From Bacillota bacterium (GTDB lineage Bacteria; Bacillota; Clostridia; Lachnospirales; Lachnospiraceae): a stretch of DNA of 64,000 nucleotides. How positions within the stretch are numbered: the first letter of the stretch is position 1; each line of letters begins with the position of its first letter. Under the pieces are notes generated by a model. That model ran no database searches. It was not told the origin of the DNA and worked only from the letters and a program-made list of their open reading frames with translations. Shown here in pieces: positions 16,081 to 24,382 of this stretch. The stretch covers positions 1 through 64,000 of the forward strand of contig JAEXAX010000004.1 in assembly GCA_023458035.1 (NCBI GenBank), read 5' to 3'. Made by a program: the position numbers and the translations under genes.

Positions 16081-17124
16081 ATGAATAAAATAGTATGTTT
16101 GCCGGGAGACGGAATCGGATCGGAGATTATGACTGCGGCATTGCAGGTTCTGCAGAAGACGGCAGAAAAGTATTTCTTTGACTATGAACTGGATATACAG
16201 CCATTTGGCGGTGCTGGAATTGATGAACTCGGCGATCCGTTTGCGCCATCGGTACAAAAGAAGGCGGTGGCGGCCGATGCCGTGCTGCTTGGTTCTATCG
16301 GCGGACCGCAGTGGGATATGGCAGCAAAGCGGCCGGAGCAGGGGTTGCTGGCTTTGCGAAAGCTTCTCGGCGTATATGCAAATGTACGGCCGTTGACCGT
16401 TGCCGACAGCCTGACCCATTTGTCGCCGTTAAAAAAGGAGATCGTACAGGGAACCGATCTGGTGATCGTTCGGGAATTGACCGGCGGTGCATATTTTGGA
16501 GAGGGGCGGTATCTGAAGGAAGATGAAGCCTTGGATACCATGCCATACAGCAGAGCGGAGATTGAGCGGATACTGCACTATGCTTTTCGTTTAGCGTCAA
16601 GAAGACGAGGACTGGTAACTTCGGTGGATAAGGCCAATGTGTTATCGACCAGTAAATTGTGGCGGCGGATCGCTGAAGAAGTGGCGGCTGAGTATCCGGA
16701 AGTGAAGCTGGAACATCGCTATGTGGATGCCATGGCCATGGAGCTGGTGACCAGACCATCCCGGTTTGATGTCATTGTCACCGAGAATTTGTTCGGAGAT
16801 ATTTTAAGTGATGAAGCCAGTGTTTTGGGCGGCTCGCTTGGCCTGCTGTCTTCGGCCAGCTTCGGCGATCAAGGAACAGCGCTGTATGAGCCGGCTCATG
16901 GCTCTGCACCGGATATCGCCGGTCAGAATATTGCGAATCCGATCGCGACCATCCTATCAGTGGCTATGATGCTCAGGCATTCCTTTGATCGGGCGGATAT
17001 GGCGGAGGCCATCGAAACGGCGGTTGACGTTACGCTGCGTGAGGGGAAGATGACAAAGGATTTGAATCCGACCGAGTGGCTGCCGACAACGGAGTGGACA
17101 GCAGCTCTGTTGACACATATCTGA
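16081..17124 (+). CDS. leuB: 3-isopropylmalate dehydrogenase
   Basis: This 347-residue enzyme oxidises and decarboxylates 3-isopropylmalate in leucine synthesis, using NAD. Landmarks are LPGDGIGSEIM at the start, VRELTGGAYFGE, VDKANVL, the metal-site stretch VTENLFGDILSDEASVL, and EPAHGSAPDIAGQNIANP. The ATG after CAGGAGGAAG is the start; upstream in-frame codons belong to the end of the ATPase gene. It is the first gene of leuBCD. Confidence 0.96.
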   Translation: MNKIVCLPGDGIGSEIMTAALQVLQKTAEKYFFDYELDIQPFGGAGIDELGDPFAPSVQKKAVAADAVLLGSIGGPQWDMAAKRPEQGLLALRKLLGVYANVRPLTVADSLTHLSPLKKEIVQGTDLVIVRELTGGAYFGEGRYLKEDEALDTMPYSRAEIERILHYAFRLASRRRGLVTSVDKANVLSTSKLWRRIAEEVAAEYPEVKLEHRYVDAMAMELVTRPSRFDVIVTENLFGDILSDEASVLGGSLGLLSSASFGDQGTALYEPAHGSAPDIAGQNIANPIATILSVAMMLRHSFDRADMAEAIETAVDVTLREGKMTKDLNPTEWLPTTEWTAALLTHI

Positions 17125-17143
17125 CAAAAGAGGGGAGAGGCTT

Positions 17144-18544
17144 ATGAAAACGATGTATGATAAGCTGTGGCAGCGACACGTCATTGCGGGCGAAGAGGGC
17201 GGTCTACAATTGCTGTATGTGGATATGCATTTTATCCATGAGGTGACCTCGCCGCAGGCCTTTGAAGGATTGCAGCTGGCCGGTCGTCATGTGCGCCGGC
17301 CGGATAAAACCTTTGCTACCATGGACCATAATACGCCGACGGTGGCGGCCTATCGCGGTTCATTGGTGGCTGTGGCAGATCCTTTGGCCAGAGAACAGTT
17401 AAAGACCTTGGCCGAAAACTGTGTCAGGGAGGGGATCCGACTGGCGGATATGAACCATGAAGACAATGGTATCGTCCACATCATCGGGCCGGAATTAGGC
17501 CTGTCCAGACCCGGCAGCTTGATAGTCTGCGGTGATAGCCATACGGCGACTCACGGGGCTTTCGGTGCCATTTCTTTTGGGATCGGCACCTCGGAGGTGG
17601 AGCATGTACTGGCTACACAGACTATATGGCAAAAGAAACTGAAAAATCTGGGCATCAAGGTGACAGGCAGTTTGCCGGAGGGGGTTTATGCCAAGGATGT
17701 CATTTTGTATCTGTTGGGACGCTACGGGGTATCTGTCGGCAGCGGCTATGCCATGGAATTTTTCGGAGAGACCATCAGTGCAATGAGTATGGATGAGAGG
17801 ATGACGCTATGCAATATGGCCATCGAAGGCGGTGCCAAGGTGGGCATGGTGGCGGCTGATGCGATGACTCGAGAGTATCTGAAAAACCGTAAATACGGGC
17901 CGACAGAAAGCGAGCTGGAAACACTGCGCGTGCGCTGGGAACAGGAGAGAACCGACGGCGAGGAAGCATTTGACCGAGTGATCCATATTCGGGCGGATGA
18001 GCTGGAGCCACAGCTGACCTGGGGAACGAATCCGGGCATGACAGTCGGCATCTCACAAGCCTTTCCGCCGGTTGCATCAGCCGACGCTGCGGCGGCCTAT
18101 GCCTATATGGGATTACAACCGGGGCAGCGGGCAGCCGATATTCCGGTCAGTGAAATCTTTATCGGCTCCTGTACCAACGGTCGCTATTCCGATCTGGCAG
18201 TGGCTGCTTCCTATATGAAGGGCAGACGGGTGGCAGAGCATATCCGGGCGGTGATCGTGCCGGGATCCATGGCTGTAAAGCGTCAGGCCGAAGAAAGCGG
18301 TCTGCGTCGGATCTTTGAGGCGGCCGGCTGTGAATGGCGTGAACCGGGCTGCTCCAGCTGTCTGGGCATGAACCCTGATCTGATCGGGGCGGGAAAACAT
18401 TGCATTTCCACATCCAATCGAAACTTTGAAGGACGGCAGGGGGCCGGTGCCAGAACCCATCTGGTCAGTCCGGCCATGGCAGCTGCCTGTGCCATACATG
18501 GATCGGTGATCCATCCGAAGGAGGTAGGCCGTGAAAGCATTTAA
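17144..18544 (+). CDS. leuC: 3-isopropylmalate dehydratase large subunit
   Basis: This 466-residue aconitase-family subunit binds the [4Fe-4S] cluster that isomerises 2- to 3-isopropylmalate. Family motifs are TMDHNTPT, CGDSHTATHGAFG, GSCTNGRYSDL (first cluster Cys) and CSSCLGMNPD (the other two). It pairs with LeuD, whose GTG start overlaps its end by 14 bases. Confidence 0.97.
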   Translation: MKTMYDKLWQRHVIAGEEGGLQLLYVDMHFIHEVTSPQAFEGLQLAGRHVRRPDKTFATMDHNTPTVAAYRGSLVAVADPLAREQLKTLAENCVREGIRLADMNHEDNGIVHIIGPELGLSRPGSLIVCGDSHTATHGAFGAISFGIGTSEVEHVLATQTIWQKKLKNLGIKVTGSLPEGVYAKDVILYLLGRYGVSVGSGYAMEFFGETISAMSMDERMTLCNMAIEGGAKVGMVAADAMTREYLKNRKYGPTESELETLRVRWEQERTDGEEAFDRVIHIRADELEPQLTWGTNPGMTVGISQAFPPVASADAAAAYAYMGLQPGQRAADIPVSEIFIGSCTNGRYSDLAVAASYMKGRRVAEHIRAVIVPGSMAVKRQAEESGLRRIFEAAGCEWREPGCSSCLGMNPDLIGAGKHCISTSNRNFEGRQGAGARTHLVSPAMAAACAIHGSVIHPKEVGRESI

Positions 18545-19103
18545 AACCCTGGAGGGGGCAGTGATCCCCTTAATGCGCGATAATATTGATACTGATATCA
18601 TTATTCCGAAGCAATATCTGAAAAGCGTTCGAAAAACAGGCTTTGGTGAACATGCCTTTGCTCCTTGGCGGTATCGGCCGGACGGCACTCCGGAGGAAAG
18701 CTTTGTGCTGAACCGGGAGGCGATGAAGAGGCGAAAGATTTTGGTAACCGGTGAAAATTTTGGCTGCGGCTCAAGTCGTGAGCATGCCGCCTGGGCATTG
18801 CAGGATTACGGTCTGGAGGTCATCATAGCCGGTGGCTATTCTGATATTTTCTACAATAACTGGCTTGGAAACGGGCATCTGCCGATCATATTGCCACGGG
18901 CGGTCAGAGAGAAGCTGGCGGCTGATTCGGACGCGTTGATCTGCATTGATTTGGAACAGCAGCTGGTGAAGACAGGCTTTGGTGACTTTGCGTTTACCGT
19001 GCCGGAAGTCTGGCGGGAGAGGTTGCTGGCCGGAGAAGACAGCATTGATATTACATTGCGCTACGAAGCGGTGATTGTCGCTTATGAGGCGGCAAACGAT
19101 TGA
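18531..19103 (+). CDS. leuD: 3-isopropylmalate dehydratase small subunit
   Basis: This 190-residue swivel domain completes the LeuCD isomerase. Motifs are DNIDTDIIIPKQYL, GENFGCGSSREHA and ADIFYNN-like SDIFYNNWLGNG. It starts with GTG preceded by GAAGGAGGTAGG inside the end of leuC, which is evidence of translational coupling. It is the last gene before a strong terminator. No leuA is present in the window. Confidence 0.97.
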   Translation: MKAFKTLEGAVIPLMRDNIDTDIIIPKQYLKSVRKTGFGEHAFAPWRYRPDGTPEESFVLNREAMKRRKILVTGENFGCGSSREHAAWALQDYGLEVIIAGGYSDIFYNNWLGNGHLPIILPRAVREKLAADSDALICIDLEQQLVKTGFGDFAFTVPEVWRERLLAGEDSIDITLRYEAVIVAYEAAND

Positions 19104-19112
19104 TATTAAGTG

Positions 19113-19173
19113 AAAACGCCCCTTAGAGAGGACGGCCAATCGGCCGGCAGCCTTTCTCAAAGGGGCGTTTTTT
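19113..19173. terminator. Bidirectional terminator between leuD and prs
   Basis: AAAACGCCCCTT (19113-19124) pairs with AAGGGGCGTTTTTT (19160-19173). A GGCCAATCGGCC mini-hairpin lies in the loop. It serves the convergent leuBCD and dnaD-dnaC-prs units. Confidence 0.85.
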
Positions 19174-19200
19174 GTCGGAACGACCGCAGCGGTTCGTTCT

Positions 19201-20403
19201 TTATTCGGTCTGCTGTCCGGCAGCTCTGGCTGCCTGCATTTCTTTATATTCACGCACACGCTTATTGATCCGATCCACCGGATTTAGTAATTCGCTGATA
19301 GAGGCATCGTGATTCAGCATATCGATGATATATGCGATATAACGGGCAAACGGGCAGCTGATATAGTACTCGCGGGATAACAGCTCATCCGACTGGTAGA
19401 TCAGATCACTGGTCATCACACGGTAAATCAGACCCTCTTCATAAGCGCGGTCAAAATTTTTCATTCCGTTGGTAAAGAGGCCAAATGTGGCGCAGGCGAA
19501 GATACGGCCGGCATTACGGGCCTTTAATTCGCGGGCTACGTCTATGATACTGTCGCCGGAGGAAATCATGTCATCCAGGATGATAACATCCTTGCCTGTC
19601 AGATCTGCGCCGAGGAATTCATGAGCTACGATTGGATTGCGGCCGTCTACGATTTTTGTATAATCACGGCGCTTGTAGAACATACCCATATCCAGACCAA
19701 GTACATTGGCCAGATAAATGGCTCTGTCCATGGCGCCCTCATCCGGGCTGATGGCCATCATATGATCGGCATCTATGGTCAGATCCGGAATGTGCTGTAG
19801 CAGAGTTTTGATAAACTGATAGGTCGGACGAACGGTCTCGAAGCCGGACAGCGGAATGGCATTTTGTACCCGTGGATCATGGGCGTCAAAGGTAATGATA
19901 TTATCCACACCCATTTCGACCAGCTCCTGCAGGGCGAGGGCGCAGTCCAGGGATTCACGGTTATTTCTCTTATGCTGACGACTCTCATACAGGAAAGGCA
20001 TGATCACATTGATTCGTCTGGCTTTCCCTCCGACAGCGGCGATGATCCGCTTCAGATCCTGATAATGATCATCCGGAGACATATGGTTTTCCTTATCGGA
20101 CAGGCGGTAGGTCATGCTGTGGTTGGTGACATCGACCAGAATAAAAAGATCATAGCCGCGAACCGATTCACAGAGGGTCGCTTTGGCTTCGCCGGAACCG
20201 AAACGCGGAACCTTGGCCTCGATCAGATAGCTGTTTCTGACATAGCCGGCATATCCGCTATGGTCGACAATGGATTTGTTGCGGTCGCTTCGCCAGTCGA
20301 CCAGAATCTGATCAACGGCATCCCCGTGCAAAAAACTATCCATAGAAATAATACCCAGTGTGCCATAGGGAATGGTTCCCAGGGTTTTTCTGTTCGTCAA
20401 CAT
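19201..20403 (-). CDS. prs: Ribose-phosphate pyrophosphokinase
   Basis: This 400-residue PRPP synthetase makes phosphoribosyl pyrophosphate from ribose 5-phosphate and ATP for nucleotide, His and Trp synthesis. Motifs are MPFLYESRQHKR (ATP side), ITFDAHDPRVQNA and the PRPP loop DVIILDDMISSGDS. It is longer than the classic form of about 315 residues, with extra N- and C-terminal parts. It is read from the same strand as the helicase-loader gene, 17 bases downstream. Confidence 0.92.
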   Translation of the reverse strand: MLTNRKTLGTIPYGTLGIISMDSFLHGDAVDQILVDWRSDRNKSIVDHSGYAGYVRNSYLIEAKVPRFGSGEAKATLCESVRGYDLFILVDVTNHSMTYRLSDKENHMSPDDHYQDLKRIIAAVGGKARRINVIMPFLYESRQHKRNNRESLDCALALQELVEMGVDNIITFDAHDPRVQNAIPLSGFETVRPTYQFIKTLLQHIPDLTIDADHMMAISPDEGAMDRAIYLANVLGLDMGMFYKRRDYTKIVDGRNPIVAHEFLGADLTGKDVIILDDMISSGDSIIDVARELKARNAGRIFACATFGLFTNGMKNFDRAYEEGLIYRVMTSDLIYQSDELLSREYYISCPFARYIAYIIDMLNHDASISELLNPVDRINKRVREYKEMQAARAAGQQTE

Positions 20404-20420
20404 ATCTTCTTTTCCTCCGC

Positions 20421-21407
20421 TTATTCTTTAGTTGTGCAGCCGGTTGTTCGTCTGCGAATGCGAATATCACGACCGGTCATCTGCAGGATCAGATAATGAC
20501 CGGCGATCCGGGACAGGATTCGTTCCGAGTAGGCCTGAAGGACTTCCCCAAGGCTGAGATTGGTCGAGATGATGGTTGATAATCCCTTTCCCAAACGTGC
20601 ATTCAACAACTCAAACAGTGCTGATACTACAAAAGAGTTTATCACCTCGGTTCCCAAATCGTCAATTATCAAAACACTAACTTTTTGCAAATATTCGATC
20701 ATTGGATGGGTGTGCCGATCAAAGGTATCGGCCTCGATCAAATGGATCAAATTTGCACTGCTCAGATAGAGTACGGGTACACCCTTGGCGATCAGTGCAT
20801 TGGCTATGCAATGCGATAAAAAGGTCTTGCCAAGGCCGGGTTTGCCGTACAAAAATAAATTTTCGCCGGCCGGGAACTGTTCTACAAAGCGGGTCGCAGT
20901 CTGGAGGGCAATGGCGGCCAGCTCACGAGGAGAGGCCTCACCGGCAGCTGTGCCGGCAGTATCATAATAATTTAGGTCAAAGCAGGAAAAGGAGGCAGCC
21001 TGATCCAATGCCCGGAGGCCGGCATTTTGATAAAAGAGTCGGATCATTTCGCGCAGATAACAGTGACAGGGTTGTCCGTCGATAAAGCCGGTATCCCGGC
21101 AGGTGCGGCAGTGAACCTGAAGCTTGGTTTCGCTCTCACTGATACCGTTTTTGGCCAGATAATGACTGCGTTCCAGCTTGGTCATGGCAATCTGCTCAAT
21201 CAGATCTTCTACGACTGCTTCGGCCTTTAGGATCTTAGCCCGCCCGAGAGCGGTGCGCAGTGACACCAGCTTTTGATCCAGGGTCCGCAAGGTGGGATGG
21301 CGCTGATGCAGCCGATCCAGGCGGTTGATCCAGGAGCGGTGATTATCGGTCCGGCGTTCATCGAACAGCTCCTGTAATTGTCTGGTTTGGGAATCTGTTA
21401 ATAGCAT
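20421..21407 (-). CDS. DnaC/DnaI-type helicase loader ATPase
   Basis: This 328-residue AAA+ protein has a zinc-like cysteine cluster (CRTCRDTGFIDGQPCHC, about residues 95-115). Walker A is YGKPGLGKTFLSH, Walker B LIIDDLGTE, and the sensor stretch STIISTNLSL. DnaI and DnaC proteins load the replicative helicase at the origin or at restarting forks. It lies directly after the DnaD-domain gene, the usual pairing in Clostridia. Confidence 0.9.
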   Translation of the reverse strand: MLLTDSQTRQLQELFDERRTDNHRSWINRLDRLHQRHPTLRTLDQKLVSLRTALGRAKILKAEAVVEDLIEQIAMTKLERSHYLAKNGISESETKLQVHCRTCRDTGFIDGQPCHCYLREMIRLFYQNAGLRALDQAASFSCFDLNYYDTAGTAAGEASPRELAAIALQTATRFVEQFPAGENLFLYGKPGLGKTFLSHCIANALIAKGVPVLYLSSANLIHLIEADTFDRHTHPMIEYLQKVSVLIIDDLGTEVINSFVVSALFELLNARLGKGLSTIISTNLSLGEVLQAYSERILSRIAGHYLILQMTGRDIRIRRRTTGCTTKE

Positions 21408-21416
21408 AGGTCTCCT

Positions 21417-22502
21417 TTAGGCTAGGGTTTGTTGCAGCATTTTGGCGAGATCTCCAGTGTCGTACTCACGGGACTCAAAGTTGTTAAAGCGAGTGGCTGC
21501 CAGCTTTCCCTTGGAAGCGGCTGTTTTTTTCGGTTGGCCGGTCTGGCTCGTTTCGTTATTTTGTTTCCAGCTTTGATCCAGTTTTTCGATATCGGCTTTT
21601 GATTTTACACTGCTTTTCTTCCAATTGCTTAAGATGCTGTTGGCATATTCAAAACTGGGATTATGGGTCTTGGCCATGGTTCGTTCGCAGGCCTCGATGA
21701 TGATGTCCTGATCAAAGCCCCAGTCTTTGGTCCAGCAATCGATGAACTGTTTTTCGGTACGTATCGGTTCCCGGTTTTTGATACCGAAGGCGTTTAACAC
21801 CGGGTAATAAAGCTGGTAGCGGCGGACATCCGACTTGGCGGCGGAAACAGTGGTGATACCGTCCTGATACCAGCCGGCCGCCACCTTTTGCATATATGAA
21901 GCATCGGTTTTTTGTCTGGATACACAGTATTCAATCAAATATTCCAGCAAATCGGCAGAAAAATGCAGTTCATGGAAGCAGTACAGAAGGGTCTGAATAT
22001 CCTTTGAGGTCAGTGGTCGTCCGAGATAGGTCTCGGCTACGAACAGCAGCTGTCTGGCAGTCTCATTCTGAGAGAGATCTTTTAACAGGGCGGCTGACAT
22101 CTTAAAGGTAGGAGCAGGTACCGGCGGATCAGCAGCGGCGACCGCTGCGGCCGGCGCTGCTTCTGTGGTCACGGCGGCTGATTCGGTATGGCCGGCCGGC
22201 GAGCCGTGGTCAGGCAAGAGCAGGTGCAGGGTCTTTATGGTTCCGTCGCTTTCCTGCTCCAGGCTCAACAGTCCTTTTTTCTTCCAGAAAATCAGCGCTC
22301 GTCTGACATCCTTTTCGGTAATGTCGAGTACATCCGCTACCTGAGAGAGGGACAGCATAAAGCTCCCGCTGCCGGCATAGCGCAGCAGGAGCAGATAAAC
22401 TTTTAGATATTCGCCGTTTACCTCCGGCATTATAGTGTCGATAAAAAAATTAGAAATCACCGTATAGGACGGTATCTCGTTTTTCAGAGAAAAGGTATTC
22501 AT
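21417..22502 (-). CDS. DnaD-domain replication initiation protein
   Basis: This 361-residue protein begins with a winged-helix part (YLKVYLLLLRYAG, LSQVADVLDITEKDVRRAL). An Ala/Pro-rich linker follows at about 120-147. A DnaD C-terminal domain comes next, ending with the typical EYANSILSNWKK-type stretch at about 300-312. It recruits the helicase loader in Gram-positive primosomes. The next gene starts ten bases downstream. Confidence 0.88.
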   Translation of the reverse strand: MNTFSLKNEIPSYTVISNFFIDTIMPEVNGEYLKVYLLLLRYAGSGSFMLSLSQVADVLDITEKDVRRALIFWKKKGLLSLEQESDGTIKTLHLLLPDHGSPAGHTESAAVTTEAAPAAAVAAADPPVPAPTFKMSAALLKDLSQNETARQLLFVAETYLGRPLTSKDIQTLLYCFHELHFSADLLEYLIEYCVSRQKTDASYMQKVAAGWYQDGITTVSAAKSDVRRYQLYYPVLNAFGIKNREPIRTEKQFIDCWTKDWGFDQDIIIEACERTMAKTHNPSFEYANSILSNWKKSSVKSKADIEKLDQSWKQNNETSQTGQPKKTAASKGKLAATRFNNFESREYDTGDLAKMLQQTLA

Positions 22503-22546
22503 GCCGCCTCCTTGTTGTCATTCATCTTAAAAATCAGTCTGCGAAG

Positions 22547-22552
22547 ATTATA
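22547..22552 (-). promoter_or_regulatory. Extended -10 promoter of the dnaD-like operon
   Basis: The minus strand reads TATGCTATAAT, an extended -10 element with no good -35 box. The same eleven bases occur in the glgC promoter at 24341-24351. Confidence 0.5.
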
Positions 22553-22602
22553 GCATAGCTATTTTGAAATGAGAATAGCTCCATCCGCTCCGAGATCTGT
22601 CC

Positions 22603-22629
22603 GGGGATGATGGGGATAGTGGGGATAAT
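22603..22629 (-). repeat. Three tandem 9-base repeats resembling DnaA boxes
   Basis: Consecutive copies GGGGATGAT, GGGGATAGT and GGGGATAAT occupy 22603-22629. Read on the minus strand, one gives TTATCCCCA, one mismatch from the DnaA box TTATCCACA. They lie about 100 bases upstream of the DnaD-domain gene. Confidence 0.6.
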
Positions 22630-22675
22630 TATGGAGATGCTTGGCTGTCAGCGCACAAACCCTGATAAATCAAAG

Positions 22676-22726
22676 AGGATGTGGTGATGTCGGAAAATTT
22701 GGTTTTTCCGATATCATCCACATCCT
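22676..22726 (-). terminator. Long hairpin after murC, possible terminator
   Basis: AGGATGTGG-TGAT-TCGGAAAA and its complement form an imperfect stem of about 21 bp around a short loop. It lies 32 bases past the murC stop and between the two sets of GGGGATAAT repeats. The T run is poor, so another role is possible. Confidence 0.5.
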
Positions 22727-22740
22727 TCGGCATAAAACAC

Positions 22741-22758
22741 GGGGATAATGGGGATAAC
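22741..22758 (-). repeat. Two tandem 9-base DnaA-box-like repeats
   Basis: GGGGATAAT and GGGGATAAC are joined directly and touch the murC stop codon. On the minus strand they read TTATCCCCA and TTATCCCCG. They match the set at 22603-22629. Confidence 0.6.
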
Positions 22759-24137
22759 TAATCAGTCAGCAGCATTTCTCCAATATTTACAACGTTTCCG
22801 GCGCCCATAGTTATCAACACATCACCGTTGATACAATTTTTTTTCAAATATTCCAATACCTCGGAAAAGGTCGGTAAATAATAGGCTTCGGTTCCGAGCG
22901 TCTGCAGACGCCGGCAGATATCTGCCGAGCTGATACCGAGGGTATCGGTTTCGCGGGCGGCATAGATATCCGGCAGGATGACCAGATCGGCTTCTGAGAG
23001 GGCAGATGCAAAATCATCCAGAAAGGCCTTGGTCCGACTGTAGGTATGCGGCTGGAAGACAACGACCAGACGCTCGTGGGCAAGTGCCCGGGCAGCAGAC
23101 AAGGTGGCGCGGATTTCGGTCGGGTGGTGGGCGTAATCATCAATGACGGTGACGTTTTGTCGGCTCCCCTTATGCTCAAAGCGGCGATGCGTACCGCCGA
23201 AGGCGGACAGACCGGCCGCGATCACATCAAAGGAACAACCGAGCTTGTGAGTAAGCGCGATGGCTGCCATGGCATTCACCACATTGTATTCGCCCGGAAC
23301 CTGCAGCGACAGCTGCCCGAGCAGAGCGCCTCCGGCATAAACATCAAAGTGAGGACGGCCTTTGGCGTCAAAGTGCAGGTTTTGATAGGAATAGGCGGCA
23401 GCCGGATCAGCTCCGAAGGTCACGACCGGCACAGTCAGGTCGGCAGTCAAAGCTGCCACATCATCAATATCGGCATTAATGACGATCAGACCGCCCGGTT
23501 TTACGCGCTGCATAAAAGTATGGAAGGAAGAGCGAATCTGAGCCAGGTCGGCGAAATAATCCATATGGTCTTCTTCTATATTTAATATAACGGCATGGGT
23601 CGGTGAAAATGACAGAAAGCTGTCGGTATATTCACAGGCTTCGGTCAAAAAAAACTCATGGCCGCCGACCCGGATATTGCCTTTGATGACCGGAAGCACA
23701 CCGCCCACGCTGATGGTCGGATCGGTTTTGGCGGCCAGCAGAATATGAGCCACCATAGATGTCGTGGTGGTTTTGCCATGGGTGCCGGCGATAGCCAGCG
23801 AGCGATGATAATTGCCCATCAACTGCCCGAGCAGCTCTGCGCGATTCAGCATGGGCAGACCGGTTGTGGCGGCAAAATGATACTCCGGATTATCCTGTGA
23901 GATGGCGGCCGTATAAACGACCACCTTGGTCTGCGACGGAATACAGCAGATGCTTTGATCATAAGAGATTGAAACACCGCGCGCTTCCAAGGAAGCTGTC
24001 AATTCGCCGGCCTGTCTGTCGGAGCCGGAGATGCTGAAGCCGGCATCCAGCAGAATATGAGCCAGTCCGCTCATGCTGACACCGCCGATACCGATCATAT
24101 GGATATGCAGCGGGCGCTGAAAGTCAAGTTGATACAT
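22758..24137 (-). CDS. murC: UDP-N-acetylmuramate-L-alanine ligase
   Basis: This 459-residue Mur ligase adds L-alanine to UDP-MurNAc, the first amino acid of the peptidoglycan stem. Motifs are HMIGIGGVSMSGLA (nucleotide-sugar side), AGTHGKTTTTSM (ATP loop), ACEYTDSFL and DDYAHHPTEI. It starts at ATG after GGGAGGTTACT. It is a single-gene unit flanked by intergenic repeats and the divergent glgC promoter region. Confidence 0.97.
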   Translation of the reverse strand: MYQLDFQRPLHIHMIGIGGVSMSGLAHILLDAGFSISGSDRQAGELTASLEARGVSISYDQSICCIPSQTKVVVYTAAISQDNPEYHFAATTGLPMLNRAELLGQLMGNYHRSLAIAGTHGKTTTTSMVAHILLAAKTDPTISVGGVLPVIKGNIRVGGHEFFLTEACEYTDSFLSFSPTHAVILNIEEDHMDYFADLAQIRSSFHTFMQRVKPGGLIVINADIDDVAALTADLTVPVVTFGADPAAAYSYQNLHFDAKGRPHFDVYAGGALLGQLSLQVPGEYNVVNAMAAIALTHKLGCSFDVIAAGLSAFGGTHRRFEHKGSRQNVTVIDDYAHHPTEIRATLSAARALAHERLVVVFQPHTYSRTKAFLDDFASALSEADLVILPDIYAARETDTLGISSADICRRLQTLGTEAYYLPTFSEVLEYLKKNCINGDVLITMGAGNVVNIGEMLLTD

Positions 24138-24283
24138 AGTAACCTCCCAAGTACCTGATAGAGTTTATTTTAGCATAAAATATTTTATGTTTTATTATAA
24201 CACAAATCATGCAGCGGTCATAGTGTCGAGGAAGAAACAAAGAATTTGGACAAATTTGCCAGAGAGTTCATAAAAACCATTTG

Positions 24284-24334
24284 TGATTTGCGCAAAAAGC
24301 ACAAGGAAATTGAAAAAAACAGTTTCGCAAATCA
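24284..24334. repeat. Inverted repeat upstream of glgC
   Basis: TGATTTGCG (24284-24292) and CGCAAATCA (24326-24334) are perfect 9-base arms 33 bases apart. The right arm touches the -35 region of the glgC promoter, so it may be an operator. The rest of 24138-24283 is AT-rich and holds no gene. Confidence 0.5.
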
Positions 24335-24340
24335 TAGAAA

Positions 24341-24351
24341 TATGCTATAAT
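24341..24351 (+). promoter_or_regulatory. Promoter of glgCD
   Basis: TATGCTATAAT is an extended -10 with a perfect TATAAT at 24346-24351. TTTCGC, 17 bases upstream, is a weak -35. Confidence 0.6.
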
Positions 24352-24382
24352 AAACAAGACTAAAAGAAGAAGGGGTGGAGTT

